Part shown: piece by piece, positions 53,941 through 63,473 of the stretch
How positions within the stretch are numbered: position 1 is the first letter of the stretch
Layout of the letters: each line of letters opens with the position of its first letter
Assembly: GCF_001412535.1 (NCBI RefSeq)
Contig: NZ_CP011774.1
Coordinates: 2,165,501 to 2,229,500, forward strand
Reading direction: 5' to 3'
Length of the DNA: 64,000 nt
Source of the DNA: Limnohabitans sp. 63ED37-2
GTDB lineage: Bacteria > Pseudomonadota > Gammaproteobacteria > Burkholderiales > Burkholderiaceae_C
Notes under the pieces: generated by a model
What the model saw: only the letters and a program-made list of their open reading frames with translations
What the model was told of the DNA's origin: nothing
Databases searched by the model: none
Made by a program: the position numbers and the translations under genes

Positions 53941-54795
53941 ATGCGTCACATGTCAAATGAACAAGCCGCCATCCGTGTCATCAACGCCTGCAAATCCTTT
54001 CGCAAGGACCGGCCGGCACTGCAAGCCATTGATCTGCGAATCAACAAGGGCGAATGTGTGGGCTTGCTCGGCGCCTCGGGTTCGGGCAAATCCACCTTGC
54101 TGCGGAGCCTGTGCGGGCTCGAGCGCCTCGATGGTGCAGACAGTGAAATCCAGCTGTGGGGCCAGAGCCTGCAGAAGTCGGGCAAGCTGAGTAAAGATGT
54201 GCGCCAGTTGCGCACCCACATCGGCATCATCTTCCAGCAGTTCAATTTGGTGGGCCGCATGGACGTGCTGACCAATGTGATGACCGGACTGCTGCCCCAC
54301 ATCCCGCTGCACAGAAGTTTGTTGGGCTGGTTCACACCCGAAGAAAAATTCAAAGCGCTCAAAGCCTTGCATTCGGTGGGCCTGTCAGAGCAGGCCATGC
54401 AACGGGCTTCGACCCTGTCCGGTGGCCAACAGCAACGCGCCGCCATTGCCCGTGCGCTGGTGCAAGGCGCACGCATTTTGTTGGCCGACGAACCCGTGGC
54501 CTCGCTCGACCCCGAGTCCACACGCAGGGTCATGGACTTGCTGCGCCAATTGCAAAGAGAGCAAGGCATGACCTTGGTCATCAGCCTGCACAACGTGAAC
54601 CTGGCGCGGCAATACTGCGACCGCATCATCGCCTTGCGCGAAGGCCGCCTGGTCTACGACGGTCCGCCCATGGGCCTGGACAACCAACGCTTGCGCGAGC
54701 TGTACGGAACGCATTCAGACGAGTTGTTCATGGACCACCCGCCCGAAACACCAGAACCGCTTTTCAACCCAACGCTCCAACTTCTGGCGCATTGA
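53941..54795 (+). CDS. phnC: phosphonate ABC transporter ATP-binding protein
   Basis: A 284-residue ABC ATPase. Walker A is GASGSGKSTLLRSL, the signature LSGGQQQRAAIA, Walker B ILLADEPVASLD. The QFNLVGRMDVLTNVMTG segment is PhnC-like. It drives uptake of phosphonates bound by PhnD. An ATG at 53950 is an alternative start. First gene of an operon with phnD, phnE and four enzymes. Confidence 0.95.
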   Translation: MRHMSNEQAAIRVINACKSFRKDRPALQAIDLRINKGECVGLLGASGSGKSTLLRSLCGLERLDGADSEIQLWGQSLQKSGKLSKDVRQLRTHIGIIFQQFNLVGRMDVLTNVMTGLLPHIPLHRSLLGWFTPEEKFKALKALHSVGLSEQAMQRASTLSGGQQQRAAIARALVQGARILLADEPVASLDPESTRRVMDLLRQLQREQGMTLVISLHNVNLARQYCDRIIALREGRLVYDGPPMGLDNQRLRELYGTHSDELFMDHPPETPEPLFNPTLQLLAH

Positions 54796-54819
54796 CTTTT
54801 TCAACCTGAGGACCACACC

Positions 54820-55770
54820 ATGAAAATTGCCCGCTTACTGGCCACTGGCCTGATTTCTCTGAGTGCCATTGGCGCCTTCGCCCAAAACATCAGCTTCGGC
54901 ATCATTGCCACCGACTCGGCTTCGGCCCAACGTGAGCGCTGGGAGCCCTTCTTCCGCGACATGGAGAAAAAGACTGGCTTGAAAATCCAGTCCTTTTACG
55001 CGCCTGACTACGCTGGCGTGATCGAAGCCATGCGCTTCAACAAGATCCAAGTGGCCTGGTACGGCAACAAAGCCGCGATGGAAGCGGTTGACCGCGCCAA
55101 CGGCGAAGTCTTTGCGCAGCTCATGTATGCCGACGGCACCTTCGGTTACCACGCCTTGCTCATCACGCACAAGGACAGCCCCTACAAAACGCTGGACGAT
55201 GTGATCGCTAATGGCAAGAACATCAACTTCGGCATTGGCGACCCCAATTCCACATCGGGCTTCTTGGTGCCCTCTTATTACATCTTTGCCCAGCGCAACA
55301 TCGAAGCACGCAACACCTTCAAAACCGTGCGCAACGCCAGCCACGGCGCCAACATCCAGGCCACATTGGCCAAACAAGTGGATGTGGCCACCAACAACAC
55401 CGAAGACATGGGCAAGCTCGAAAGTGCCAAGCCAGATTTGTTCAGCCAGTTACGCGTGATCTGGAAAAGTCCATTGATCCCGAGCGACCCGTTTGTGTGG
55501 CGCAAGGACATGGACCCTGCCGTCAAAACCAAGATCAAGGATTTTGTTCTGAATTACGCCAAAAACGACCCGGCTGAAAAAGCTGTTCTCAAGAACATCT
55601 ACAACTACGGTGGTTTCCGCGAATCGAACAACGACCAACTGATCCCGATCCGTCAACTCGAGTTGTTCAAAGACCGCCGCAAGGTCGAGGGCGATGACAA
55701 ATTGGCCGCTGCCGACAAAGCCAAACAATTGGCCGAGATTGACAAGCAACTGGCCGCTTTGAAGAAGTAA
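54820..55770 (+). CDS. phnD: phosphonate-binding periplasmic protein
   Basis: A 316-residue binding protein with a signal peptide (MKIARLLATGLI to GAFAQ). Features include FYAPDYAGVIEAMRF and FGIGDPNSTSGFLVPSYY, the phosphonate site with Ser/Thr. GAGG precedes the ATG. Likely ligand is 2-aminoethylphosphonate or relatives, from the downstream enzymes. Confidence 0.95.
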   Translation: MKIARLLATGLISLSAIGAFAQNISFGIIATDSASAQRERWEPFFRDMEKKTGLKIQSFYAPDYAGVIEAMRFNKIQVAWYGNKAAMEAVDRANGEVFAQLMYADGTFGYHALLITHKDSPYKTLDDVIANGKNINFGIGDPNSTSGFLVPSYYIFAQRNIEARNTFKTVRNASHGANIQATLAKQVDVATNNTEDMGKLESAKPDLFSQLRVIWKSPLIPSDPFVWRKDMDPAVKTKIKDFVLNYAKNDPAEKAVLKNIYNYGGFRESNNDQLIPIRQLELFKDRRKVEGDDKLAAADKAKQLAEIDKQLAALKK

Positions 55771-55772
55771 GC

Positions 55773-56594
55773 ATGTCCACCATGTCCACCGCCATCGCCA
55801 GCCCAGATCTGGAAAAACTACAACAACTGGCCTCGCAAAAAAAGAGCCAGGGCCTGAGCTACTTGGTTTGGCTGGTGGCAGCGGGCGTTCTGGCCTGGGC
55901 TTGGCAGGGGGCTGAAATACGCCCCCTGGACTTGATCCGAGATTCGGCGAACATGCGCACCTTTGCCGCCGATTTCTTTCCGCCCGATTTCAAAGACTGG
56001 CGGATGTATTTGCGCGAAATGGTGATCACGCTGCACATCGCCTTGTGGGGCACGGTGCTGGCCATTGTGGCCGCCGTGCCCATGGGCTTGTTGTCGGCCG
56101 CCAATGTGGCCCCGGCCTGGGTTTACCAGCCGGTTCGCCGCTTGATGGATGCGTGCCGGGCCACCAATGAAATGGTGTTTGCCATGCTGTTCATTGTGGC
56201 CGTGGGCTTGGGCCCTTTTGCCGGTGTGCTGGCGCTGTTTGTGCACACCACGGGCACTTTGTCCAAACTGTTTTCCGAAGCGGTCGAAGCCATCGACCCG
56301 CGCCCAGTGGAAGGCATTCGTGCCACAGGGGCGCACAAACTCGCTGAAATTGCTTACGGCGTGATTCCGCAGGTGATGCCGCTTTGGCTGTCGTATTCGC
56401 TGTACCGCTTTGAGTCGAATGTGCGATCCGCTTCGGTGGTGGGCATGGTGGGTGCAGGCGGCATCGGTGTGATTTTGTTTGAGGTGATCCGCAGCTTTGA
56501 GTACGCCCAGACCTGCGCTGTCTTGCTGATGTTGATCGTCACCGTCTCCCTCATTGACATGGTGTCTTCATGGCTGCGACAGCGATTCATCTGA
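55773..56594 (+). CDS. phnE: phosphonate ABC transporter permease
   Basis: A 273-residue permease with about six TM helices and the EAA-like loop IRATGAHKLAEIAYGVIPQ. It starts 2 bp after the phnD stop and its end overlaps the next gene by 25 bp, so translation of the whole operon is coupled. Confidence 0.94.
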   Translation: MSTMSTAIASPDLEKLQQLASQKKSQGLSYLVWLVAAGVLAWAWQGAEIRPLDLIRDSANMRTFAADFFPPDFKDWRMYLREMVITLHIALWGTVLAIVAAVPMGLLSAANVAPAWVYQPVRRLMDACRATNEMVFAMLFIVAVGLGPFAGVLALFVHTTGTLSKLFSEAVEAIDPRPVEGIRATGAHKLAEIAYGVIPQVMPLWLSYSLYRFESNVRSASVVGMVGAGGIGVILFEVIRSFEYAQTCAVLLMLIVTVSLIDMVSSWLRQRFI

Positions 56595-57661
56595 CATGGT
56601 TCAACCCGGTGCAGCTCACCTGGGGACCGAACCTGTTGCACACCCACACACCAGACAAAGCGTTTTTTGTACTGGCAGATCCCCACGCCATCTCTTTGGC
56701 CATGGAGGTCGATTTGAGAAGGCATTGGGGCGATCTGTGCCAAGGCTGGATTTGGCAGCGTTCTGCCCAAAGCAGCATGTCGGCAGCACTGGAACTGTGC
56801 CAGCAGCTTTGGCCCATGTGGGCCACGCAACCGGACGTGGCTTTGCTGGCCATCGGTGGCGGCACCACGCTGGACTTGGCCAAATTGGCCCGCTTTGAGT
56901 TGCCTGACCTGAGCCAGGCGACCTCGGTTTGGCGTGCCAACAAGCTGCCGTACCCACACAAGCGGCATACCCTGTGGTGTGCACCCACCACCTCAGGTAC
57001 AGGCAGTGAAGTCACGCCATGGGCCACGCTCTGGGACCTCGACACCCAGCCTGCCCTCAAGCGCTCGTGGTCCAGCCCCAAGGGCTTTGCCGACCAAGCC
57101 TGGGTTGACCCGTACTTGACCTTGTCTTGCCCCGAAGGCTTGACGCGAGACACCGCTTTGGACACCTTGGCGCACGCGCTCGAATCCATCTGGAACCACC
57201 ACGCCAATGAGATCACACGCCCTTTAGCGGTGCGCTCTGCGCGAATGGTTTTGCAGACCCTGCCCGCCCTGCTCAAGAGCCCCCAAGACACGGGTTTGCG
57301 AGAACAAATGAGCCAGGCGTCTGTGCTGGCTGGTTTGGCGATGTCGCAAACCCAGACGGCCTTGGCCCACGCCTTGTCGTATGACCTGACCCTGCATGAA
57401 AACCTGCCCCATGGCCACGCCTGTTCGGTGTGGTTGCCCATGGTGCTGGACATTGCAGCGGCCATCAGCCCGCAGGTTCAGGACGACCTGGCACATGTTT
57501 TTGACTGCCGCTGGCAACAAGCTCGAGAACACCTGACGAACTGGCTGCAGAGCCTGGGCATCGCGCCACGCGAGCTGCGCCAGAACCCAGTCGGTCTTTA
57601 TCAATTACAGCAGGCACTCGCCTCACCCCGAGGCCGCAACTTTGTAGGAAGCACAGCATGA
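56570..57661 (+). CDS. iron-containing alcohol dehydrogenase, probable phosphonoacetaldehyde reductase
   Basis: A 363-residue type III alcohol dehydrogenase. The NAD site includes AIGGGTTLDLAKL and APTTSGTGSEVTPWA; iron ligands are the Asp and His of DTALDTLAHALE and the His pair in LHENLPHGHACS. In phosphonate clusters such enzymes interconvert phosphonoacetaldehyde and 2-hydroxyethylphosphonate. Here it may let the cell use hydroxyethylphosphonate via PhnX. It overlaps phnE and the FAD oxidoreductase. Confidence 0.8.
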   Translation: MAATAIHLTWFNPVQLTWGPNLLHTHTPDKAFFVLADPHAISLAMEVDLRRHWGDLCQGWIWQRSAQSSMSAALELCQQLWPMWATQPDVALLAIGGGTTLDLAKLARFELPDLSQATSVWRANKLPYPHKRHTLWCAPTTSGTGSEVTPWATLWDLDTQPALKRSWSSPKGFADQAWVDPYLTLSCPEGLTRDTALDTLAHALESIWNHHANEITRPLAVRSARMVLQTLPALLKSPQDTGLREQMSQASVLAGLAMSQTQTALAHALSYDLTLHENLPHGHACSVWLPMVLDIAAAISPQVQDDLAHVFDCRWQQAREHLTNWLQSLGIAPRELRQNPVGLYQLQQALASPRGRNFVGSTA

Positions 57662-58773
57662 GCAACGATGTGATCATTGTGGGCAGTGGCATCGTGGGCC
57701 TGGCTTGTGCCTGGGCCGCGTTGCAACAAGGCAAGAACGTGCGCGTGATCGACCGCGATCCATTTTGTGTGGGGGCTTCGATCCGCAACTTTGGCTTTGT
57801 CACCGTCACCGGCCAAGGCCGGGGTGACACTTGGCGTCGCGCCCGGCGCTCTCGGGATGTGTGGGCGAGCCTCGCACCCCAAGCGGGCATCGCGATTGAG
57901 CACGAGGGCTTGTATGTGCTGGCCCAAAGGCCACAAGCCAAAGTGGTTTTGCAAGAATTGTGCAAACAAGCCGAGGGGCAAGATCTGCAATGGCTCGAAG
58001 GCCAAGCACTGCAAGACCGGGCCCCACAATTTGTGATGAAACATTTACAGGGTGCCTTGTACAGCCCTTACGAGCTGCGCATCGAAGCCCGCAGCGCCAT
58101 CGAAAAACTCCGTCTTTGGCTGGCCACACAGGGCGTGGTGTTTAAGATGGGTCAACACGTCCAAGAAGTCATCTCGGGGGCCGTCTTCACGGGCGGGCAG
58201 TGGCTGCAAGCCGATCGCATCTTGGTCTGCCCCGGCCCTGACATGCGCAGCCTGTTTCCAGAAGCCTTCAGCCAAAACAACACCCAGCTGTGCCAGCTGC
58301 AAATGCTGCGGGTACGACCACCAGACGGCTACAAGCTCGGTGCTGGCGTCATGAGCGATTTGAGTTTGGTGCGCTACCGGGGTTACAGCGAGTTGCCCGG
58401 ATCTCAATTGCTGCTCGATCAACTGCGCGTGGAAGCACCACAGGAATTGGCCCACGGCATTCACCTGATCGTGGTGCAAAGCCAAGATGGCTCTTTGGTG
58501 GTGGGTGACTCGCACCACTACGGCCAGGCCATGCGACCATTTGCTTCTCGCGAAGTGGAAGACCTGATTCTTTACGAGATGCAGCGGCTGCTGTGCCTGG
58601 GCCATTACCAGGTGACCGAGCGCTGGACGGGCATTTACCCGAGCGCCCAGCAAGACAGCATGGTGCGCGAAGTGATGCCGGGTGTGCAACTGGTCAGCGT
58701 GACCAGTGGCACCGGCATGAGCACCTCCTTTGGCTTGGCCGAAGACGTCGTTGGCAGCTGGAGCGCCGCATGA
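57658..58773 (+). CDS. FAD-dependent oxidoreductase of phosphonate catabolism
   Basis: A 371-residue DAO-fold enzyme with the FAD motif VGSGIVGLACAWAAL. It belongs to the group seen next to phnX or phnZ genes (TIGR03364-type). Related enzymes oxidise amino- or methylaminoethylphosphonate to phosphonoacetaldehyde. No PhnW transaminase is present, so this may be the step that feeds PhnX. Its ATG overlaps the ADH stop, and its stop overlaps phnX (both ATGA). Confidence 0.85.
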   Translation: MSNDVIIVGSGIVGLACAWAALQQGKNVRVIDRDPFCVGASIRNFGFVTVTGQGRGDTWRRARRSRDVWASLAPQAGIAIEHEGLYVLAQRPQAKVVLQELCKQAEGQDLQWLEGQALQDRAPQFVMKHLQGALYSPYELRIEARSAIEKLRLWLATQGVVFKMGQHVQEVISGAVFTGGQWLQADRILVCPGPDMRSLFPEAFSQNNTQLCQLQMLRVRPPDGYKLGAGVMSDLSLVRYRGYSELPGSQLLLDQLRVEAPQELAHGIHLIVVQSQDGSLVVGDSHHYGQAMRPFASREVEDLILYEMQRLLCLGHYQVTERWTGIYPSAQQDSMVREVMPGVQLVSVTSGTGMSTSFGLAEDVVGSWSAA

Positions 58774-59591
58774 AGCAAGACCACACAAAAAACATCCAAG
58801 GCATCGTGCTCGATTGGGCGGGCACCATCGTGGACTTTGGCAGCTTGGCCCCCATGGGCGCATTTGTTGAGCTGTTTGCCCGCCACCAACTGACCATCTC
58901 CATCGCCGAGGCCCGCGTGCCCATGGGTTTGCCCAAAATTGACCACATTGCAGCCTTGGCCCAGATGCCCGCCATCGCTGAGCAATGGCAAAACTTGAAG
59001 GGCAGACCCTTCAGCCACACCGATGCGGAGGAACTGCTGACCGAGTTTGAACCCATGAGCGCCCAGGCGGCACTGGACCGCTGCACGTTCATCCCCGGTT
59101 TCATGGCGGCGTACCATGCGCTCAAAGCCCAAGGCCTGGCCTTTGCCACCACCACCGGTTACACCCGCACCATCATGACGCCCTTGATCGAGATCGCCCA
59201 CGCCCAAGGGTTCACACCCGCCCTGGTGGTTTGCTGCGACGACGTGGCCCGCAGCCGACCCGACCCCATGGGCATGTGGGCTTGTCTAGAGGCCATGGGT
59301 TTGCAGGGTCAGGCCGCGCAGGTCATCAAAGTCGACGACACCGCGCCGGGCCTGGCCGAAGGTCTTGCCGCAGGCGCATGGACCGTGGGTGTGGCCATCA
59401 GTGGCAACGCCCTGGGCTGGACGCACGAAGCTTGGCTGCAGGCCAGCCCACAAGACCAGGCCCACGCCCGCACCAGCGCTGGCGCCCTGCTGCTCTCGGC
59501 TGGGGCCCACGAGGTGATCGACAGTGTGGCCGATTTGCCCGATGCCATCGCCCGCATTGAGCAACGCATCGCCCAGGGCGAAACCCCTTGA
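58770..59591 (+). CDS. phnX: phosphonoacetaldehyde hydrolase (phosphonatase)
   Basis: A 273-residue HAD enzyme. VLDWAGTIVDFG gives the nucleophile Asp; the cap Lys that forms a Schiff base lies in PMGLPKIDHI; the Thr loop is TTTGYTR; and CDDVARSRPDP supplies the acidic pair. It splits phosphonoacetaldehyde into acetaldehyde and Pi. The ATG at 58770 overlaps the preceding stop; a longer frame from 58593 lies in another gene. Confidence 0.93.
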   Translation: MKQDHTKNIQGIVLDWAGTIVDFGSLAPMGAFVELFARHQLTISIAEARVPMGLPKIDHIAALAQMPAIAEQWQNLKGRPFSHTDAEELLTEFEPMSAQAALDRCTFIPGFMAAYHALKAQGLAFATTTGYTRTIMTPLIEIAHAQGFTPALVVCCDDVARSRPDPMGMWACLEAMGLQGQAAQVIKVDDTAPGLAEGLAAGAWTVGVAISGNALGWTHEAWLQASPQDQAHARTSAGALLLSAGAHEVIDSVADLPDAIARIEQRIAQGETP

Positions 59592-59597
59592 GTTGAC

Positions 59598-60464
59598 ATG
59601 CCCCAAAGCCTGAGTCCTGAACAAGCGTTTTGGTCACGCCTGAGCGGGCCTCAACAAGCTTGGCTGACAGGCGAGCTGAAGGCCCAGCAAGCCTTGCCCA
59701 GCGGCGGCAGCGTCTGGTTGTGCGACGGCGTTGAGATGGGCTGGGTGTCGGCCGACCGCGCCCAAGACATGGTGGCTTTGCTGCCCGGCTGCACCATCAG
59801 GCAGGGTCGTTTGCACTGGCAGACGAGCGCGGTCCAGCCCATGCAGCGCAGCCAGGCTTTACAGGCTTTTTTGGAGCAACAAGCGGCCCAAGGGCGACTC
59901 ACCGGTTGGCGTGGTGAGTTTTTTGCGTGGTGGCCTGACACACCCGCCTGGCCACCGGCTTTGGACGTGCCCCCATTTTTGTGTGTGGAGCGGGCCGGTT
60001 TCAGGCACCTGGGCCTGATGAGCCATGCGGTGCACATCCACGGCTTTTTGCCGCAAGGGGAGCTGTGGTGCGGCCGCCGCTCAGACCACAAAGCCACCGA
60101 CCCCGGCCTGCTGGACAACCTGGCCGCCGGGGGCTTGACGGCCGGAGAAGCCCCCTTGACAACGGCTGTGCGTGAATTGGCCGAAGAGGCCAGCTTGCAC
60201 TTAAGCGATCCAAACCGCCTGCGAGGGGCCGGGGTGATCCGCACCCAAAGGCTTGAGCCTCAGGGCTGGCATGACGAACAACTGCTGGTTTACACCTTGC
60301 CCATGACTGAGCAGGAGACGCCCGTCAATGCCGATGGTGAGGTGCAGGAATTTCTGTGCCTGAGCCCGGGTGAAGTGGTCTCGCGCATGCAATCGGGGCA
60401 ATTCACAGTGGATGCCTGCGCCTCTTTGGCCCAAAGTATGGCTTGGCTCATGACCGACAAATGA
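59598..60464 (+). CDS. Nudix hydrolase with N-terminal DUF4743-like domain
   Basis: A 288-residue protein. The N-terminal half (1-130) is DUF4743-like, and the C-terminal half has the Nudix box GGLTAGE with RELAEEASL. Such proteins resemble thiamine-pyrophosphate hydrolases. It starts 6 bp after phnX and so is probably part of the same mRNA, though no role in phosphonate use is obvious. Confidence 0.88.
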   Translation: MPQSLSPEQAFWSRLSGPQQAWLTGELKAQQALPSGGSVWLCDGVEMGWVSADRAQDMVALLPGCTIRQGRLHWQTSAVQPMQRSQALQAFLEQQAAQGRLTGWRGEFFAWWPDTPAWPPALDVPPFLCVERAGFRHLGLMSHAVHIHGFLPQGELWCGRRSDHKATDPGLLDNLAAGGLTAGEAPLTTAVRELAEEASLHLSDPNRLRGAGVIRTQRLEPQGWHDEQLLVYTLPMTEQETPVNADGEVQEFLCLSPGEVVSRMQSGQFTVDACASLAQSMAWLMTDK

Positions 60465-60606
60465 CCGACTCATGACCTGCTCAAGCCCGGACAGACCTGG
60501 TCCAGCAGCGCCTTGACTTGCGGAATATGGCTGGCAAGGAAGTGACGCCTTGGGGCCAAGGTTTCGGTTAAGGTTGATCTTTTGAACCCCAACCACGGAC
60601 AAGATC

Positions 60607-60909
60607 ATGATCCTCGAACTCGCCGACATCCGCATCCAGCCTGGCCAGCAGGCCGCTTTTGAACAAGCCATTGAGCTGGGCCTGAACACGGTGGCCTCCA
60701 GGGCCAAGGGTTTTCGGGGGGCCAAGGTCAACCGCTGCATCGAGACCCCAGAGCGCTTTGTGCTGCAGATTTTCTGGGACACCCTGGAAGACCACACAGT
60801 GGGCTTTCGTCAGTCACCGCTGTTCACCGAATGGCGTGCCATTGTGGGCCCCTTCTTTGCCGCGCCCCCGCATGTTGAGCACTTTGAGCTGACCTACACC
60901 TCGGCCTGA
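60607..60909 (+). CDS. antibiotic-biosynthesis-monooxygenase (ABM) family protein
   Basis: A 100-residue ferredoxin-like fold protein, starting MILELADIRIQPG and with the FW..LEDH stretch. ABM proteins are small dimers acting as quinol monooxygenases or haem enzymes; no haem His is certain here. The 140 bp before it contain only a likely promoter. It is convergent with marR. Confidence 0.82.
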   Translation: MILELADIRIQPGQQAAFEQAIELGLNTVASRAKGFRGAKVNRCIETPERFVLQIFWDTLEDHTVGFRQSPLFTEWRAIVGPFFAAPPHVEHFELTYTSA

Positions 60910-60939
60910 GCCAAGCCAGGGCCCCGCTGAAGGCCTGCA

Positions 60940-61377
60940 TCAGCTGCTTTGATGGCCTTTGACCAGCAGTGAGAGCAAATGCACAAACTGGCTTTGCTCT
61001 TGCTGCGACAGCGGGCTCAGGATTTTTTCTTGCACCCGGGCCACATCGGACTGGATGTTGGCCAAGGCTTGCACACCTTGGGGGGTGACCACCAGCAGCT
61101 TGCGCCTGCGGTCGCTCGGATCGGCCTCGCGCACCACCCAGCCCTTGGCCTCCAGCCGCCCTATGACCGAACCCGAAGTCGCCGGGTCAAAGGCCACCCG
61201 CTTGGCCAAGCTCACCTGGTCGATACCGGGGCTGCCCAGCAAGGCATTCAAGATGGCAAATTGCACGGGCGTGATGTCGGCACTGGCCAATTGCTCGGCA
61301 AAAATGGCCACCGCAATTTGCTGAGCCCGGCGAATCAGGTGGCCCGGCGTGGTCTGCAGGTCGATGCTTTGAATCAT
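60940..61377 (-). CDS. MarR-family transcriptional regulator
   Basis: A 145-residue winged-helix regulator. Features are TPVQFAILNAL, VSLAKRVAFDPATSGSVIGRLEAKGWV and DPSDRRRKLLVVT (the wing). I start at the ATG at 61377, which gives the usual length; a TTG at 61422 is also in frame. It is divergent from the FAH-family gene, and may control it in response to an aromatic ligand. Confidence 0.92.
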   Translation of the reverse strand: MIQSIDLQTTPGHLIRRAQQIAVAIFAEQLASADITPVQFAILNALLGSPGIDQVSLAKRVAFDPATSGSVIGRLEAKGWVVREADPSDRRRKLLVVTPQGVQALANIQSDVARVQEKILSPLSQQEQSQFVHLLSLLVKGHQSS

Positions 61378-61473
61378 GAGCGTGTTCAGTTGCGGGGGCC
61401 GCGCAGATATTTCAGATGCCAAAAATCAGGCACTCCGATTAACATCTTATTTTCACCTTGAAGAAAGCGACCC

Positions 61474-62169
61474 ATGAGTTTTGTATTTTCACCCATGCCT
61501 GTGGTCTCGGTGCCTGTGCTGGGCCAACCCGAACGTTTTCCAGTGCACCGCATTTACTGCGTGGGCCGCAATTATGAAGAGCATGCCAAGGAGATGGGCT
61601 TCACCGGGCGCGAGCCGCCTTTCTTCTTCCTCAAACCTGCTGACAGCCTGGTGGTGGTCGATGCTGGCCAGACCGGCGCCATGCCCTACCCCAGCCTGAC
61701 CCAAAACCTGCACCACGAGATCGAGTTGGTGGTGGCCATCGGCCTGGGCGGGCGAAATATCAAAGCCGCCGATGCGGCCAAGCACATCTATGGATATGCG
61801 GTGGGCCTGGACATGACACGCCGCGACCTGCAAAACGAGATGAAAAAACAAGGCCGCCCCTGGTGCATCGGCAAGGCCTTTGACCATTCGGCGCCTATCG
61901 GCCCGATCACGCCCATCGCCCAAGCCGGTGACGTGAACAACGCCGACATCAGCCTGCAGGTCAACGGTGCAGACCGCCAGCGCAGCAGTGTGGCCAAACT
62001 CATCTGGAACGTGGCAGAAACCATCGAACACCTCTCTGCCGCCTGGGAACTGCAACCCGGTGACCTGATTTACACCGGCACCCCCGAAGGCGTGGCCGCC
62101 GTGGTGGCGGGTGACACCTTGGTGGGTCAGGTGGCGGGCTTGGGCAGCCTGGAAATCAAAATCGCCTGA
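61474..62169 (+). CDS. FAH-family hydrolase (fumarylpyruvate hydrolase-like)
   Basis: A 231-residue fumarylacetoacetate-hydrolase-fold enzyme. IYCVGRNYEEHAKEMG, the metal-binding HHEIELVVAIG and GDLIYTGTPEGV are present. The size and the starting motif match fumarylpyruvate hydrolases of the gentisate pathway, which cut fumarylpyruvate to fumarate and pyruvate. No gentisate dioxygenase is in the window. Divergent marR suggests ligand-controlled expression. Confidence 0.85.
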   Translation: MSFVFSPMPVVSVPVLGQPERFPVHRIYCVGRNYEEHAKEMGFTGREPPFFFLKPADSLVVVDAGQTGAMPYPSLTQNLHHEIELVVAIGLGGRNIKAADAAKHIYGYAVGLDMTRRDLQNEMKKQGRPWCIGKAFDHSAPIGPITPIAQAGDVNNADISLQVNGADRQRSSVAKLIWNVAETIEHLSAAWELQPGDLIYTGTPEGVAAVVAGDTLVGQVAGLGSLEIKIA

Positions 62170-62364
62170 AATAAGGCATGGGAACGCGCTGTTTGTAAGT
62201 CCGCACCAACGGCGTTTTCCCCATGAATAAAAGTGCGCCCCCATCAAAAAATTTAGGGTTAACCCTCGATCTAACTCCTATAAGTTGCAACATAATGCAT
62301 TTTTTACCCCAAGAAAGCGCCTCAGCGGCTTTCAAGAGAGCGCCTGTGTCGCGTTTTTCCGATT

Positions 62365-62384
62365 AACCGACCAAACGGTTGGTT
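62365..62384 (+). promoter_or_regulatory. palindrome upstream of the TRAP operon
   Basis: AACCGACC and GGTTGGTT, 7 of 8 paired, with an AAAC spacer, 38 bp before dctP. It resembles TetR-family operators. The rest of the 252-base gap (62170-62421) is AT-rich, with no other clear signal. Confidence 0.4.
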
Positions 62385-62421
62385 TATTATCAATTTTTTA
62401 ACCCAAGTTGGAGACAAGTCG

Positions 62422-63453
62422 ATGAAGAAATTCCTGCAACAAACGGCCCTGGCCGCAGGCCTGATGGCCGTTGGTTTTGGCGTCCACGCCCAGACCATCA
62501 CGCTGAAGGTTCACCACTTTTTGGGACCACAAACCATCCAGCACACCACCATGCTGGGCGACTGGTGCAAGAACATTGCTCGCGACTCCAAAGACCGCCT
62601 GAAGTGCGAAATTTTCCCGGCCATGCAACTGGGCGGCACACCTGTGCAGTTGTATGAACAAGCCCGCGATGGCGTGGTCGATGTGGCTTGGACTTTGCAA
62701 GCATTCACACCCAAATTGGCCAAACTCGAAGTGTTCGAGTTGCCTTTCATGATGACCAATGCCGAGGCCACCAGCCGCGCTGCTTGGGACTATGCTCAAA
62801 AGTATGTTCAGGATGACTTCAAAGACGTGAAGATGCTGGCTGTCCACGTCCACGGCCCTGGCAACATCTACACCAAGAACAAAGCCATCACCACCATGGC
62901 CGACCTCAAGGGCCTGAAAGTGCGTGCACCTACTCGCCAAGTCAACAAGATGGTCGCGGTGATGGGCGCCACGCCTGTGGCCATGCCTGTGCCGCAAGTG
63001 CCAGAAGCATTGTCCAAAGGTGTGATCGACGGTGCCGTGATCCCTTACGAAGTGGCCCCAGGCCTGAAGGTCAACGAGTTGACCAACTTCACCGCTGAAA
63101 CCGATCGCAGCTACAACGCCCTGTACACCACGGTGTTTGTGGTGCCCATGAACAAAGCCAAATACGACTCACTGCCTGCAGACCTGAAGGCCGTGATCGA
63201 CAAAAACTCTGGCCGCGAGTTCTCTGCTTTCTTGGGCAAAACCCAAGCAGGTCACGATGCTGTAGGCAAGAAAGTCTTCGAAGCTTCTGCCAATCAGAAA
63301 ATTACCATCATCCCCAAAGCTGAACTGGAAAAGTGGAAGAAAGCCACAGACGCTTTGGACGACGCTTGGGTGGCCGAGATGACCGGCAAAGGCATGGACG
63401 GCAAAGGCATGCTGCAAACGGCTACGGACTTGATCAAGCAGTACACCAAGTAA
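62422..63453 (+). CDS. dctP: TRAP transporter solute-binding protein
   Basis: A 343-residue periplasmic receptor of the DctP family. A signal peptide (to VHAQ) is followed by KVHHFLGPQTIQH and the substrate-Arg region GLKVRAPTRQVNKMV. It captures organic or aromatic acids for Na+-driven import. An AGTTGGAGA site precedes the ATG. The small permease follows 137 bp later. Confidence 0.95.
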   Translation: MKKFLQQTALAAGLMAVGFGVHAQTITLKVHHFLGPQTIQHTTMLGDWCKNIARDSKDRLKCEIFPAMQLGGTPVQLYEQARDGVVDVAWTLQAFTPKLAKLEVFELPFMMTNAEATSRAAWDYAQKYVQDDFKDVKMLAVHVHGPGNIYTKNKAITTMADLKGLKVRAPTRQVNKMVAVMGATPVAMPVPQVPEALSKGVIDGAVIPYEVAPGLKVNELTNFTAETDRSYNALYTTVFVVPMNKAKYDSLPADLKAVIDKNSGREFSAFLGKTQAGHDAVGKKVFEASANQKITIIPKAELEKWKKATDALDDAWVAEMTGKGMDGKGMLQTATDLIKQYTK

Positions 63454-63473
63454 TCAACGACTTGGTCATCCAT

